Assembly (NCBI RefSeq): GCF_900766215.1
Contig: NZ_CAAFUQ010000069.1
Span: forward strand, 11,739-75,738
From: an uncultured Finegoldia sp.
GTDB taxonomy: Bacteria; Bacillota; Clostridia; Tissierellales; Peptoniphilaceae
DNA: 64,000 bases
Direction: 5' to 3'
Part shown: positions 9,093 through 19,000 of the stretch, in pieces
Layout: the number at the start of each line of letters is the position of its first letter
How positions within the stretch are numbered: the stretch's first letter is position 1
Made by a program: the position numbers and the translations under genes
Notes under the pieces: generated by a model
Databases searched by the model: none
Told to the model about the DNA's origin: nothing
What the model saw: the letters and a program-made list of their open reading frames with translations, nothing else

Positions 9093-9548
9093 ATGAATAG
9101 AGAACAATTAATATCAATTATTGATGATGCTGTTAATAGAGAAGATGATTCGTACACATTTTACAAAAATGCAGCTGAAAAAGCAGAGGATCCTCAAACA
9201 AAAAGTCTTTTTGAAAGACTTAGCAAGGAAGAATTGAAACACAAAGATTACTTACAAAAATTCTTAGAAACTAAAGCTGAAACTATAAAAATTGATGATA
9301 GTGAAGATTATAATTTATCACAAGACATTGATAGACCAAGAATGACTACGGAAATGGACTTCAGAGATGCTATCAAATTAGCTATCAAAAGAGAAGAAGA
9401 AGCTATGCAATTGTACGCTGATATTGCAAATTCTTGCTTAGATAAAGCTGAACAAGATATTTTTGCTGGATTATCTAAAATGGAAAAATTGCATAAAACT
9501 GAACTAGAAGAAATATTTTTGAATGTAGGATTTAACGAAGTTTGGTAG
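9093..9548 (+). CDS. Ferritin-like / rubrerythrin-like di-iron protein
   Basis: This 151-residue protein is all-helical by its pattern. Two helix-pair repeats each carry the di-iron motif ExxH: Glu47-His50 and Glu131-His134, with further acidic residues near 17 and 102. There is no C-terminal rubredoxin domain (no CxxC pair), unlike classic rubrerythrin. It sits in the formate dehydrogenase operon, 39 bases after the NuoG-like gene and 7 before the catalytic subunit. That position suggests oxygen/peroxide protection of the iron-sulfur and selenium centres, or an electron-transfer role. The family call is solid; the role is inference. Confidence 0.75.
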   Translation: MNREQLISIIDDAVNREDDSYTFYKNAAEKAEDPQTKSLFERLSKEELKHKDYLQKFLETKAETIKIDDSEDYNLSQDIDRPRMTTEMDFRDAIKLAIKREEEAMQLYADIANSCLDKAEQDIFAGLSKMEKLHKTELEEIFLNVGFNEVW

Positions 9549-9555
9549 GTGTAAT

Positions 9556-12342
9556 ATGTTAAATATAAATATTGATGGTATTGATGTTCAAGTTGAAGAA
9601 AATACCACTGTATTAGAAGCGGCGCATAAAATAGGGATTGATATTCCGACATTGTGCCACGATAAATACCTGAGCGAATTTGGCGGTTGTAGAATGTGCT
9701 TAGTTGAGATAGAAGGATCCAGAAAACTTCAAACGTCATGTTCTACTATGGTCAAAGACGGAATGGTTGTTAAGACGGAAACTGATAGATTAATTAAAAC
9801 TAGACAAAATATACTTAAACTTTTGATGATGAATCACCCTAAGGATTGCTTGACATGTTCAAAAGTTGGAAATTGTAGATTACAAGATTTGTGCTACAGA
9901 TATGGCGTTAAAAACCCAGAAGTTTTAGGTAAATACGGTAACTATGACATAGAAGTTCAAAATCATGAAGTTGATGATAGCAATCCATTGATTTTTAGAG
10001 ATCAAAACAAATGTATATTGTGCGGGAAATGCGTAAGAGTATGTGAAGAAGTTCAATGTACACATACTGTAGATTTTAAAAACAGGGGATTTGATTCATA
10101 TATTTCTACAGCTTTTGACCTTCCTTTGTCAAAGGAAAACTGTCGTATGTGTGGACAATGTATAAGCGTGTGTCCAACTGGAGCATTGATTAATAAACAA
10201 TTAAAAGACACTAGACCTTGGGAAGTAGAAAAAGTAAAGACAACTTGTCCATTCTGTGGTACAGGATGTCAATTTAACTTGATTGTAAAAAATGGAAAAG
10301 TTCAAGGTGTTGAACCATGTGATGGTTATGTAAACCAAAACTCACTTTGTATAAAAGGGCGTTTCCATACAGATATGATTCACTCAGATGAAAGATTGAC
10401 AACTCCATTAATTAGAAAAAATGGAGAATTATTTGAATGTAGCTGGGATGAAGCTATTGGTTATGTTGGAAAGAAATTAAGAGATATTAAAATGGAATTT
10501 GGTCCAGATTCTATTGCTGGTTTAAGTTCTGCTAGATGTACAAACGAAGATAACTTTGTATTCCAAAAAATGATGAGAGCAGCGATTGGAACAAACAACG
10601 TCGATCACTGCGCCAGAACCTGACACGCTCCAACAGTTGCAGGTCTTGCAGCTACATTAGGAAGTGGAGCTATGACAAACTCTATAGAAGAAATTCTGGG
10701 TGCAGAATTGTTGTTTGTTATAGGTTCTAATGCTACTGAAGCACATCCTATTATTGGTAATAAGATGAAACAAGCAGTTAAAAAAGGAACTAAACTTATA
10801 GTTGTAGATCCAAGAAAAACTGGCTTAGCGGAAGAAGCGGATATTTGGTTGAGATTAAATCCAGGTACGGATGTATTCTTGTTAAATGCTATGATGAAAG
10901 TTATCATAGAAGAAGGATTAGAAGCCAAAGATTATATTGAATCTCGTGTTGAAAACTTTGAAGGCTTGAAGAAAACTGTAATGAAGTACGATTTGGATGA
11001 AGCTGAAAAGGTAACTGGAGTAGATAAGGATTTAATCAGAGAAGCTGCTTTGCTATACGCTAAGACAGAAAAAGCAGGTATATTCTACACATTGGGAATT
11101 ACAGAACATACTCATGGTACAGAAAACGTAATGAGCTTGGCAAATTTAGGAATGTTAACTGGCCATGTAGGTATTGAATCTGGCGGTATTAACCCTATTA
11201 GAGGTCAAAACAATGTACAAGGAGCTTGTGATTTAGGAGCTTTACCTAACACATATCCTGCTTATGCAAAAGTTACAGATCCAAAAGCTCGTGAATTTTT
11301 CGAAAGCGTATGGAAAACTCCATTGAGTCCAAATCTTGGATATCAAATTCCTGAAATGTTTAATCAAGCCGTTAAGGGCAATTTGAAGGCGATGTATATA
11401 ATGGGAGAAGATCCTGTTCTATCAGATCCAGATGCAAACCACGTTAAAAGAGCATTGAATAACTTGGATTTATTAGTAGTTCAAGATATATTCATGTCCG
11501 ACACTGCTAAGCTTGCTGATGTTGTATTCCCAGCAACTTGCTATGCAGAAAAGGATGGAACTTTTACAAATACTGAAAGAAGAGTTCAAAGAGTCAGAAA
11601 AGCTGTAGCTCCTCCAGGACAAGCGAGAAATGACTGGTCAATTTTATGTGATGTAAGTAAAATCATCAATCCAAATGTATTCTTCGATTATGAAACTAGT
11701 GAAGATGTATTTGAAGAAATGAGAGTAACTATGCCAAGTTACAGAGGTATGACTTACGAAAGAATTGACAAAGTTGGATTACAATGGCCATGTCCTACAA
11801 CATCTCATCCTGGTACAAAATACTTGCACAAAGGTATATTTGCAAGAGGTCAAGGTCAAATGATGGAAATAGAATACAGACCATCAGAAGAATTGCCTGA
11901 TGAAGATTATCCAATGATTTTAAGTACAGGAAGAATGTTGTATCATTATAACATTACTACAAGATACTCTAAAGATTTGGATGGAGTAAGTCCTTATGAA
12001 CTTGCTGAAATAAATCCTGAGGATGCAGAAAGATTGGGAGTAAAAGATTTGGATACTATCAGAGTTACTTCAAGAAGGGGAAGCATAGTAACTCGTGTAG
12101 TGGTAACTGATAGAGTATTACCAAATATGATATTCATGACATTCCACTACAGAGAATCTCCAGTAAATGAAGTTACATCAAATCACTACGATCCAATTAC
12201 AGGAACTGGTGAGTATAAAGTGTGTGCAATTCATGTTGAAAAAGTTGATTTACATCCTGATCATGAGGATACAATTCAAAGATTTGTTAACATGGCAACT
12301 TTATTATCAGATGAACACAAAAAAGATAAAAGAGTAATATAA
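9556..12342 (+). CDS. fdhA: Selenocysteine-containing formate dehydrogenase, catalytic subunit
   Basis: Oxidises formate to CO2, or reduces CO2, at a Mo/W-bis-MGD site. One 928-residue protein is encoded if the TGA at 10621-10623 is read as Sec356. The context CART-Sec-HAPTVAG matches the active site of E. coli FdhH (CxxxSecH). N-terminal clusters: [2Fe-2S] Cys34/45/48/62; His94-Cys98/101/107; Cys153/156/159/163; Cys196/199/202/206; and the pterin-adjacent Cys231/234/238/265. The molybdopterin oxidoreductase core and dinucleotide-binding domain follow to the end. A SECIS hairpin lies directly after the UGA, and selB plus tRNA-Sec lie upstream, so this is not a nonsense mutation. Gene finders that treat TGA as stop would report 9556-10623 and 10672-12342 as two genes. 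Confidence 0.96.
10621..10653 (+). promoter_or_regulatory. UGA(Sec) codon with bacterial SECIS element
   Basis: The TGA at 10621-10623 is followed after 18 bases by loop GGTCT (10642-10646). The loop sits on a 7-bp stem, agttgca (10635-10641) with tgcagct (10647-10653), including one G-U pair. By recall of the E. coli fdhF SECIS, the GGTCT apical loop and the 18-base distance from UGA are the same. This is the hairpin SelB should bind. Confidence 0.92.
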
Positions 12343-12351
12343 AAGAACATA

Positions 12352-12387
12352 AAAAGGTCTCAGATTTTAAAATCTGAGACCTTTTAA
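12352..12387 (+). terminator. Terminator of the formate dehydrogenase operon, probably bidirectional
   Basis: Perfect inverted repeat aaaaggtctcagatttt / aaaatctgagacctttt. It has T-rich flanks on both strands and lies between two convergent genes. Confidence 0.9.
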
Positions 12388-12394
12388 ATTGCAA

Positions 12395-13471
12395 TTATTT
12401 TAAAATTTCTTCAATTAATTTTAGTAACTTGGAGTTAGATTCTTCATCTAAAATGCAAAATCTAAAAAAGTATTCATTCAAATTATTAAACGATGCACAG
12501 TCTCTTATTATAAGAGCGTGAGGGATTAATTGTTCCCTTAACTCATGTGCAGTTATTCGTTTGTCCAGTATTTCGCAAAGTACGAAATTCGATTTTGAAG
12601 GATAAACTTTCAAGCAATCTATTTTTTCTAAAGTAGATATCATTTTTTCTTTTTCACGATTTATAAATTCGTACACTTTTTTGTGATAATCAGTGTCTGT
12701 GAACATTTCAGAGCCAAGAATGTCTGCGAATATGTTGATGTTCCACAAGTTCGTGTGCTTATTTATATCATCATAAAGTTTTTTATTTCCAGTTATTCCG
12801 TATCCCAATCTTATTCCGGCCGCTGCAAAAAACTTTGATGTAGAGCGTATAACAAGTAGGTTATCACATTTTTCAGTTAAATTTACTGCAGAATACATGT
12901 CTACATCTGAAAACTCAACATAAGTTTCATCTATCATAAAATAGCAATTCCTTGATTTGATAAGTTCTTCAAGTTTTCTGTTTTCAATTGCATATCCTGT
13001 CGGATTATTTGGATTGGTCAATACTACAAGACTTACGTCATTTTCCTTTATCATTTTTGATAGTTTCTCACAATCTATTGAAAAATCATTAGATTTATCC
13101 AAATCATAAGAAATTATATTAGAGTTGATTTTGTTTAGTTCTCTTTCGTATTCAGAATAACTAGGGTTGAATATTATTGCATTTTTCGGATTAATTAGAC
13201 TAATAAATGATGAAATCAGATTGGTGCTGCCGGATGTTAGTAGGATTTTGTCCCTAGATATATTTGTGTATTTTTCAATAGATGATAAAAGCTTATCGTA
13301 GTTTGGGTCAGGATAGACTCCAACTTTATTTAAATTTTGTTCAAGCTTTTTCATGGCTTTTGGACTAGGACCCAAAGGGTTTACGTTTGAACTAAAATCT
13401 TTGATTTCATCTATGTTAAATCCGTATTCTTTTTGGATTTCAAAAAGATTTGCTCCGTGAGATGATTTCAT
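12395..13471 (-). CDS. PLP-dependent aminotransferase, HisC/CobD family
   Basis: Class I/II fold enzyme of 358 residues. PLP site: Lys213 in STSKFF, NPNNPTG at 153-159, Asp181 in MIDETYVEF and Arg221 in GIRLGYG. The N-terminus (HGANLFEI, DFSSNVNPLGPS) resembles threonine-phosphate decarboxylase CobD at least as much as histidinol-phosphate aminotransferase HisC. No histidine or cobalamin genes lie nearby to decide between them. It starts 10 bases after the prs stop on the same strand, so the two are probably cotranscribed. Substrate uncertain. Confidence 0.8.
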   Translation of the reverse strand: MKSSHGANLFEIQKEYGFNIDEIKDFSSNVNPLGPSPKAMKKLEQNLNKVGVYPDPNYDKLLSSIEKYTNISRDKILLTSGSTNLISSFISLINPKNAIIFNPSYSEYERELNKINSNIISYDLDKSNDFSIDCEKLSKMIKENDVSLVVLTNPNNPTGYAIENRKLEELIKSRNCYFMIDETYVEFSDVDMYSAVNLTEKCDNLLVIRSTSKFFAAAGIRLGYGITGNKKLYDDINKHTNLWNINIFADILGSEMFTDTDYHKKVYEFINREKEKMISTLEKIDCLKVYPSKSNFVLCEILDKRITAHELREQLIPHALIIRDCASFNNLNEYFFRFCILDEESNSKLLKLIEEILK

Positions 13472-13481
13472 TTTACTCTCC

Positions 13482-14588
13482 TTATAAAATATTAATACCT
13501 CTTGTTTTATCTAATAAAATTGAGATGGATTCTTCTCTGTTTATGTGGTGGATGAATTCACTCATCAATTCACTCATATCTACAGCATGGAACCAATCTT
13601 TATTTTTGATTTCTTCAGGAACGTAAGTTAAGTTTGTAGAATAAACTCCATCAATGTAGCCTTCTTTGTTCATTTGGTCAAACTTTTCAGGGCCTTCAGT
13701 AAATAATGCAAAACTTACTGCACAGAAGATTCTGTTTGCATTTTGTTTTTTCAATTGTTTTGCTATATCAATAACAGATCCGCCAGAAGCAATCATATCG
13801 TCTACGATTAAAATGTCTTTTCCTTCAACTTCACGTCCAATATATTTGTGTTCAATAATAGGGTTTTTGCCATCTACTACTTTTGTGTAATCACGTCTTT
13901 TGTAGAATAATCCTATGTCTTGTTTCAAAATGTTAGAATAGTAAATTGCTCTATCCATTGCGCCAGTATCTGGTGATATTATAATCATGTTTTTCTTATC
14001 TAATTCATCAGTAGTTATGTTTTCTTTTTCTAAGAAATGAGTAACTATTTCTGCTGTAGGATAGATATTTTCAAATGTCATCAATGGAATTGCATTTTGT
14101 ACGTTTGGATCGTGAACATCAAATGTGTAAATTCCATCTACTCCCATGTCTTCTAACTCTTGAAGCGCCATTGCACAGTCAAGTGATTCTCTGGATTTAC
14201 GTCTGTGTTGACGAGATGCATACAAAAGAGGCATCATTACATTGATACGAGAAGCCTTTCCGTTAATAGCGGAGATAACTCTTTTGATATCTTGGAAGTG
14301 TTCATCTGGACCAATTATTGTTTCTTCTCCAAACATGTTGTATTTCAATCCATAATTTCCAACGTCAGATATTATTAAAATATCACGACCTCTTACTGAT
14401 TCATCGATAGTAACCTTACCTTCACCGTTACTGAATCTAGATTCTGTTATTTTTAATAAATAACTTTCTGTTGCACCGTTTTTTTTCATCAAAAGTTCGT
14501 CTACTTCTTTTGCCAAACCTTCGATGTTTTTCATTGCTATGATTCCAAGTTCTCCGTATGGAAACTCTTCAAATTTTGATTCTGACAT
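13482..14588 (-). CDS. prs: Ribose-phosphate pyrophosphokinase (PRPP synthetase)
   Basis: Makes PRPP for nucleotide synthesis. The 368 residues are longer than the common 310-320 form because of an N-terminal extension and insertions. The PRPP-binding loop is clear (LIVDDMIASGGSVI), as are the FDVHDPNVQNAI segment (flexible-loop/metal region) and the ASRQHRRKSRESL segment. Ribosome site aaggagg lies just before the ATG. Minus-strand -10 TATAAT at 14609-14614, with no good -35. This divergent, longer Prs type occurs in anaerobic Firmicutes. Function is confident at family level. Confidence 0.88.
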   Translation of the reverse strand: MSESKFEEFPYGELGIIAMKNIEGLAKEVDELLMKKNGATESYLLKITESRFSNGEGKVTIDESVRGRDILIISDVGNYGLKYNMFGEETIIGPDEHFQDIKRVISAINGKASRINVMMPLLYASRQHRRKSRESLDCAMALQELEDMGVDGIYTFDVHDPNVQNAIPLMTFENIYPTAEIVTHFLEKENITTDELDKKNMIIISPDTGAMDRAIYYSNILKQDIGLFYKRRDYTKVVDGKNPIIEHKYIGREVEGKDILIVDDMIASGGSVIDIAKQLKKQNANRIFCAVSFALFTEGPEKFDQMNKEGYIDGVYSTNLTYVPEEIKNKDWFHAVDMSELMSEFIHHINREESISILLDKTRGINIL

Positions 14589-14669
14589 AAGTCCTCCTTA
14601 AATACTACATTATATATAAAGAATATCACAAAAAAATTACCTATTCAAATTTTAATAACACAAACTATT

Positions 14670-14678
14670 TGATATAAT
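14670..14678 (+). promoter_or_regulatory. Extended -10 promoter for tadA
   Basis: TGaTATAAT is a perfect extended -10; the -35 region is weak. It lies 27 bases before the tadA start. Confidence 0.6.
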
Positions 14679-14705
14679 CTGTAAAGGAAAGGTGTTTTAT
14701 AAATT

Positions 14706-15173
14706 ATGAGAAATGATGATGAAAAATTCATGCTTAAAGCCATTGAACAAGCGAAAATTGCCTTTGATTTGAATGAAGTTCCGGTTGGATGTGTAATTGT
14801 AAAAAACGGAGAAATAATAGCTAAGGCTTATAATAGTGTGGAGCGCGATAATAATGCGACTATGCACGCAGAACTAAAAGCTATAAATCAAGCAACTGAG
14901 GTTGTAGGAAATTTCAGACTGGATGATTGCACTATGTATGTGACATTGGAGCCATGTGTGATGTGTACTGGAGCATTGGTGTATTCGAGAATACCTAGAG
15001 TTGTTTTCGGGGCTTTTGATAAAAAAAGAGGAGCCTGTGGGTCTTTGATTTCGTTAAATGATTATGAAGGGGTTAATCATAAAATTGATGTGGAGAGCAT
15101 TATGGAACAAGAGTGCGTGGATTTGATGCAGAGTTTTTTCAGGAGGATTCGTGAAAAAAATAAAAATAAATAG
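14706..15173 (+). CDS. tadA: tRNA-specific adenosine deaminase
   Basis: Converts A34 to inosine in tRNA-Arg(ACG). At 155 residues it is full length, with the zinc deaminase motifs HAE (His54, catalytic Glu56) and PCVMC (Cys84, Cys87). The last 23 bases overlap the next gene in another frame, so translation is probably coupled. The ribosome site is weak (gaaagg, about 13 bases upstream). Confidence 0.92.
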   Translation: MRNDDEKFMLKAIEQAKIAFDLNEVPVGCVIVKNGEIIAKAYNSVERDNNATMHAELKAINQATEVVGNFRLDDCTMYVTLEPCVMCTGALVYSRIPRVVFGAFDKKRGACGSLISLNDYEGVNHKIDVESIMEQECVDLMQSFFRRIREKNKNK

Positions 15174-16032
15174 ATTAAACGATTATTTAAAAAAGACATA
15201 CGGAACTAAAGTTTACAAATTGCCGTTGGATGGTGGATTTAGTTGCCCTAATAGAGTTAATTCCAAAGGTTGTATTTTTTGTTCTGAAAGTGGATCTGGT
15301 GAATTTACTTTTAATGAATATTCAATCAAGGAGCAAGTCGAATTGCAAATTAAAAGATTATCTGAAAAGAAAAAAGCAGACAAATTCATTGCGTATTTTC
15401 AATCGTTCACCAATACTTACAAGCCAGTAAATGAACTTAGAGAAATTTACTCAGATGCTATTGATAACGAAAATGTGTTGGTGCTTGATATAGCCACCAG
15501 AGGAGACTGCTTAGATGATGAAAAGATAAAACTTTTGCGCGATATAAACAAACAGGTAGATGTGTGGGTTGAAATGGGACTTCAATCTACAAAAAAATCT
15601 ACAATAGAATTGATTAACCGTGCATACAGCAATGATGTTTATTTTGATATGGTGAAAAAACTTATGGATAATGATATCAAAGTTATTTCACATGTGATTG
15701 CTGGTCTTCCGTATGAACAAGAGGAAGATTTCTTGGAAAGCGTGTACCAAACGCAAAATCATAATATTTGGGGAATCAAAATCCATTCATTATATATACA
15801 AACAGATTCTAGGTTGTACGACTATTATCAAAATTACAAATTCAAGATTTTGACTATGGATGAATACACAGATTGGGTAGTCGATAGTTTTAAAATTTTA
15901 AACGAGGACACTGTGGTTCATCGTATGACAGGAGATGCTTTTAAACCAAAACTTTATCTTCCTAAATGGTCTTGTGATAAATTAAAAGTAATTTCGGAGA
16001 TTAATAGTAAAATTAAAAAATACAATACATAA
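15151..16032 (+). CDS. Radical SAM protein, YhcC/TIGR01212-type
   Basis: A 293-residue member of the uncharacterised YhcC radical-SAM family. The [4Fe-4S]-SAM cluster cysteines are Cys32, Cys41 and Cys44 (CPNRVNSKGCIFC). This is a CX8CX2C spacing, expanded from the canonical CX3CX2C, as in this family. The start is GTG with ribosome site aggagg 5 bases upstream, inside the end of tadA. The substrate is unknown; pairing with tadA may hint at RNA modification, but that is only inference. Confidence 0.82.
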   Translation: MKKIKINRLNDYLKKTYGTKVYKLPLDGGFSCPNRVNSKGCIFCSESGSGEFTFNEYSIKEQVELQIKRLSEKKKADKFIAYFQSFTNTYKPVNELREIYSDAIDNENVLVLDIATRGDCLDDEKIKLLRDINKQVDVWVEMGLQSTKKSTIELINRAYSNDVYFDMVKKLMDNDIKVISHVIAGLPYEQEEDFLESVYQTQNHNIWGIKIHSLYIQTDSRLYDYYQNYKFKILTMDEYTDWVVDSFKILNEDTVVHRMTGDAFKPKLYLPKWSCDKLKVISEINSKIKKYNT

Positions 16033-16041
16033 AAAAATTTA

Positions 16042-16080
16042 TTGAAGTTTTTGTGCTTTTGAAATATACTAACTTAGTAT
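16042..16080 (+). promoter_or_regulatory. Promoter with overlapping dyad, upstream of the activase gene
   Basis: -35 TTGAAG (16042-16047), 17-base spacer, -10 TATACT (16065-16070). The dyad ATACTA-act-TAGTAT (16066-16080) overlaps the -10 and the presumed start site, as expected for a repressor operator. No cognate regulator is identified. Confidence 0.65.
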
Positions 16081-16099
16081 AGGAATATGGAGGGATAAA

Positions 16100-19000
16100 A
16101 TGAAAATCCACATGGGGTTAGATGTAGGTTCAACTACTGTCAAACTTGTCATTATAAATGAAGATTATGAAATTTTATTTCAAGAATACACTAGACATCG
16201 TTCTGACATAGAAGAAACTACCAAAAATGTTCTTAAACAAGCATACGATTCTCATCCAGAGTTCAAAAACAGTGATTGTACTATAATGGTAACTGGAAGC
16301 GGCGGAATGTATGTTGAAGACAATTTGAATATTGAATTTATACAAGAGGTTGTAGCAGGAACCACTGCTATTAAAAAATACATCCCTAATGCCGATGTTT
16401 GTATTGAGCTTGGGGGAGAAGACAGCAAGATAACTTATCTAAGAGGAAACGTAGAACAAAGAATGAATTCCATCTGTGCAGGTGGAACTGGTGCATTCAT
16501 AGACCAAATGGCAGCTTTATTAAAGACGGATGCATCTGGACTTAATGAATTATCCAAGGATTACAAGAAAATATTTTCGATTGCAAGTAGATGTGGAGTT
16601 TATGCAAAAACTGATATACAAGCTTTGATAAACCAAGGAGCAACAAAAGAAGACATGGCTGTCAGCGTGTTCCAATCAGTTGTTAATCAAACTATATCAA
16701 ATCTTGCATGTGGAAGACCTATTGAAGGAAATATTGTATTCTTAGGTGGACCACTTTATTTCCTATCAGAATTAAGAAACAGATTCATAACTACACTAGA
16801 TGATGGAATTAATACATTTTACAGCCCTGAAAATGCGCAAGTGTTTGTGGCATTGGGAGCGGCTATCGCATCTATGGATGAGGAGACTGTAAAATACGAA
16901 GATTTGTTGAATAGATCTTACGATAAAAAACAAGAAATAAGTGATGATTTAATACTTGAACCTTTATTCAAAAATGATGAAGAAAAAAAAGAATTCTACG
17001 AAAATCACAAAAAATCAAACGTAAAATTTAAAAATATTGAAGAGGTTGAAGGAAACTTATACTTGGGTATAGATGCGGGGTCAACTACTAGTAAAATTGT
17101 AGTAATTGATGAAGACTGCAACATCGTTTACGATTTTTATGCAAATAACCAAGGAAATCCACTAGATTTAGTAAAAGAACAACTATCAGTAATTTATTCT
17201 AAACTAAATGACAATCAAAAAATCGTAAGTAGTGGTATTACAGGATACGGCGAAGATTTTATAAAGCAAGCATTGTCGGTAGATTTCGGAGAAGTTGAAA
17301 CAATAGCGCATTTGACTGCTGCAAGATACTTTGATCCAGAAGTTGATTTTGTGTTGGATATCGGCGGTCAAGACATGAAAGCTATGCATGTGAATGACGG
17401 AATAATTGATTCTATTCAATTAAATGAAGCGTGTTCTTCTGGTTGTGGTTCATTCATTGAAACATTTGCTCATAGTTTGAATTTGAGCGTACAAGAATTT
17501 CAACAAAAAGCTCTTGAATCACAAAATCCAGTCGATTTGGGTTCAAGATGTACTGTTTTCATGAATTCAAAGGTAAAGCAAGCACAAAAAGAAGGAGCTA
17601 GTGTCAGCGACATTGCAGCAGGATTGTGCTACTCAGTAATCAAAAACGCAATCCAAAAAGTTATTAAACTTAGAGATCCATCAAAATTAGGAGAACACAT
17701 TGTAGTTCAAGGTGGAACATTCTATGGTGATGCGATTTTGAGAGCGTTTGAAAAAATCACAGGCAAAGTTCCTACAAGACCAAATATTTCAGGGCTTATG
17801 GGAGCTATGGGAATGGCTTTGATTGCAAAAGAAAAATCGACAGGATATTCTACGATTTTATCAGAAGATGAACTTGAAAAATTCGAATACACACAAGAAC
17901 AAGCAGAATGTAAATATTGCTCAAATCATTGCAAATTGACTATTAATACATTTGCAAATGGAAAGAAATTTGTGACTGGAAACAGATGCGAAAGAGGAGC
18001 CGGAATTAGTCTGGATAAAAAAGACAAACTTCCAAATATGTACGATTACAAAAACAAAAGATTATTTGGGTATAAGAGTATTCCTAAGGACAAGGCAAAA
18101 GCAACAGTAGGAATTCCTAGAGTGTTGAATATGTATGAAAATTATCCGTTCTGGCACACTTTCTTCACAAATTTAGGGTACAGAGTAGTATTGTCTTCTA
18201 AATCATCAAGACAAATCTACGAAAAAGGTATATCTTCGATTACAAGTGAAACATGTTGTTATCCAGCAAAATTAGTTCACGGTCACATTGAAGATTTGTT
18301 AGAAAAAAATGTCGATATGATATTCTACCCTTCAGTATTTTTTGAAAAACAAGAATACGACAAGGCTAATAACCATATCAATTGCCCAGTCGTAACAGGA
18401 TATCCAGAAGTGATTAAGAACAATGTCGATGGATTGAAAAATACAAAATACTTCAACCCATTCATTTCATTCCAAGATAAGAATAAATTAAAAAAACGAC
18501 TAATAGATGAATTAAAAGAACTAAAACTTTCAGATAAGGATATATCTAATAGTGTTGATGTAGCATGGGATGAGCTTGAAAAATACAGAAAAGATGTAAA
18601 AATCGAAGGCAAGAAGTCTTTGGCTAAAATTCGTGAAATGGGTAAAAAAGCAATCGTATTAGCTGGTAGGCCATATCATGTGGATTCAGAAATCAACCAC
18701 GGAATTCCTGAACTTATCACATCCCTTGGACTAGGAGTTTTATCTGAAGATTCCATAATTGACTACGAAGATGATGTCGACAGTGATTTAAGAGTTTTGG
18801 ATCAATGGGTATACCATTCAAGACTTTACAGAGCGGCAGAAATTGTCGGAAATAGTGAGGATTTGGAAATGGTTCAACTAAATTCATTTGGATGTGGAAT
18901 TGACGCAGTAACTACAGACCAAGTTAATGAAATTTTGTCTGCTAAAGGAAAAATTTACACTGTATTAAAGATAGATGAAATCAGCAACCTAGGTGCTGTT

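Noticed and set aside
9308..9739. 143-codon open frame on the minus strand
   Set aside because: It is antisense to the ferritin-like gene and fdhA, both with clear homology; composition is that of a shadow frame.
10621..10623. TGA as a nonsense mutation or pseudogene
   Set aside because: Conserved Sec position, SECIS at the expected distance, intact frame on both sides, and selB plus tRNA-Sec nearby.
10605..10928. Minus-strand open frame of 107 codons across the UGA site, and the idea that 10672-12342 is a separate gene
   Set aside because: The plus-strand protein is continuous across the UGA with conserved Fdh sequence and a SECIS. The ATG at 10672 has no ribosome site and would cut the conserved core.
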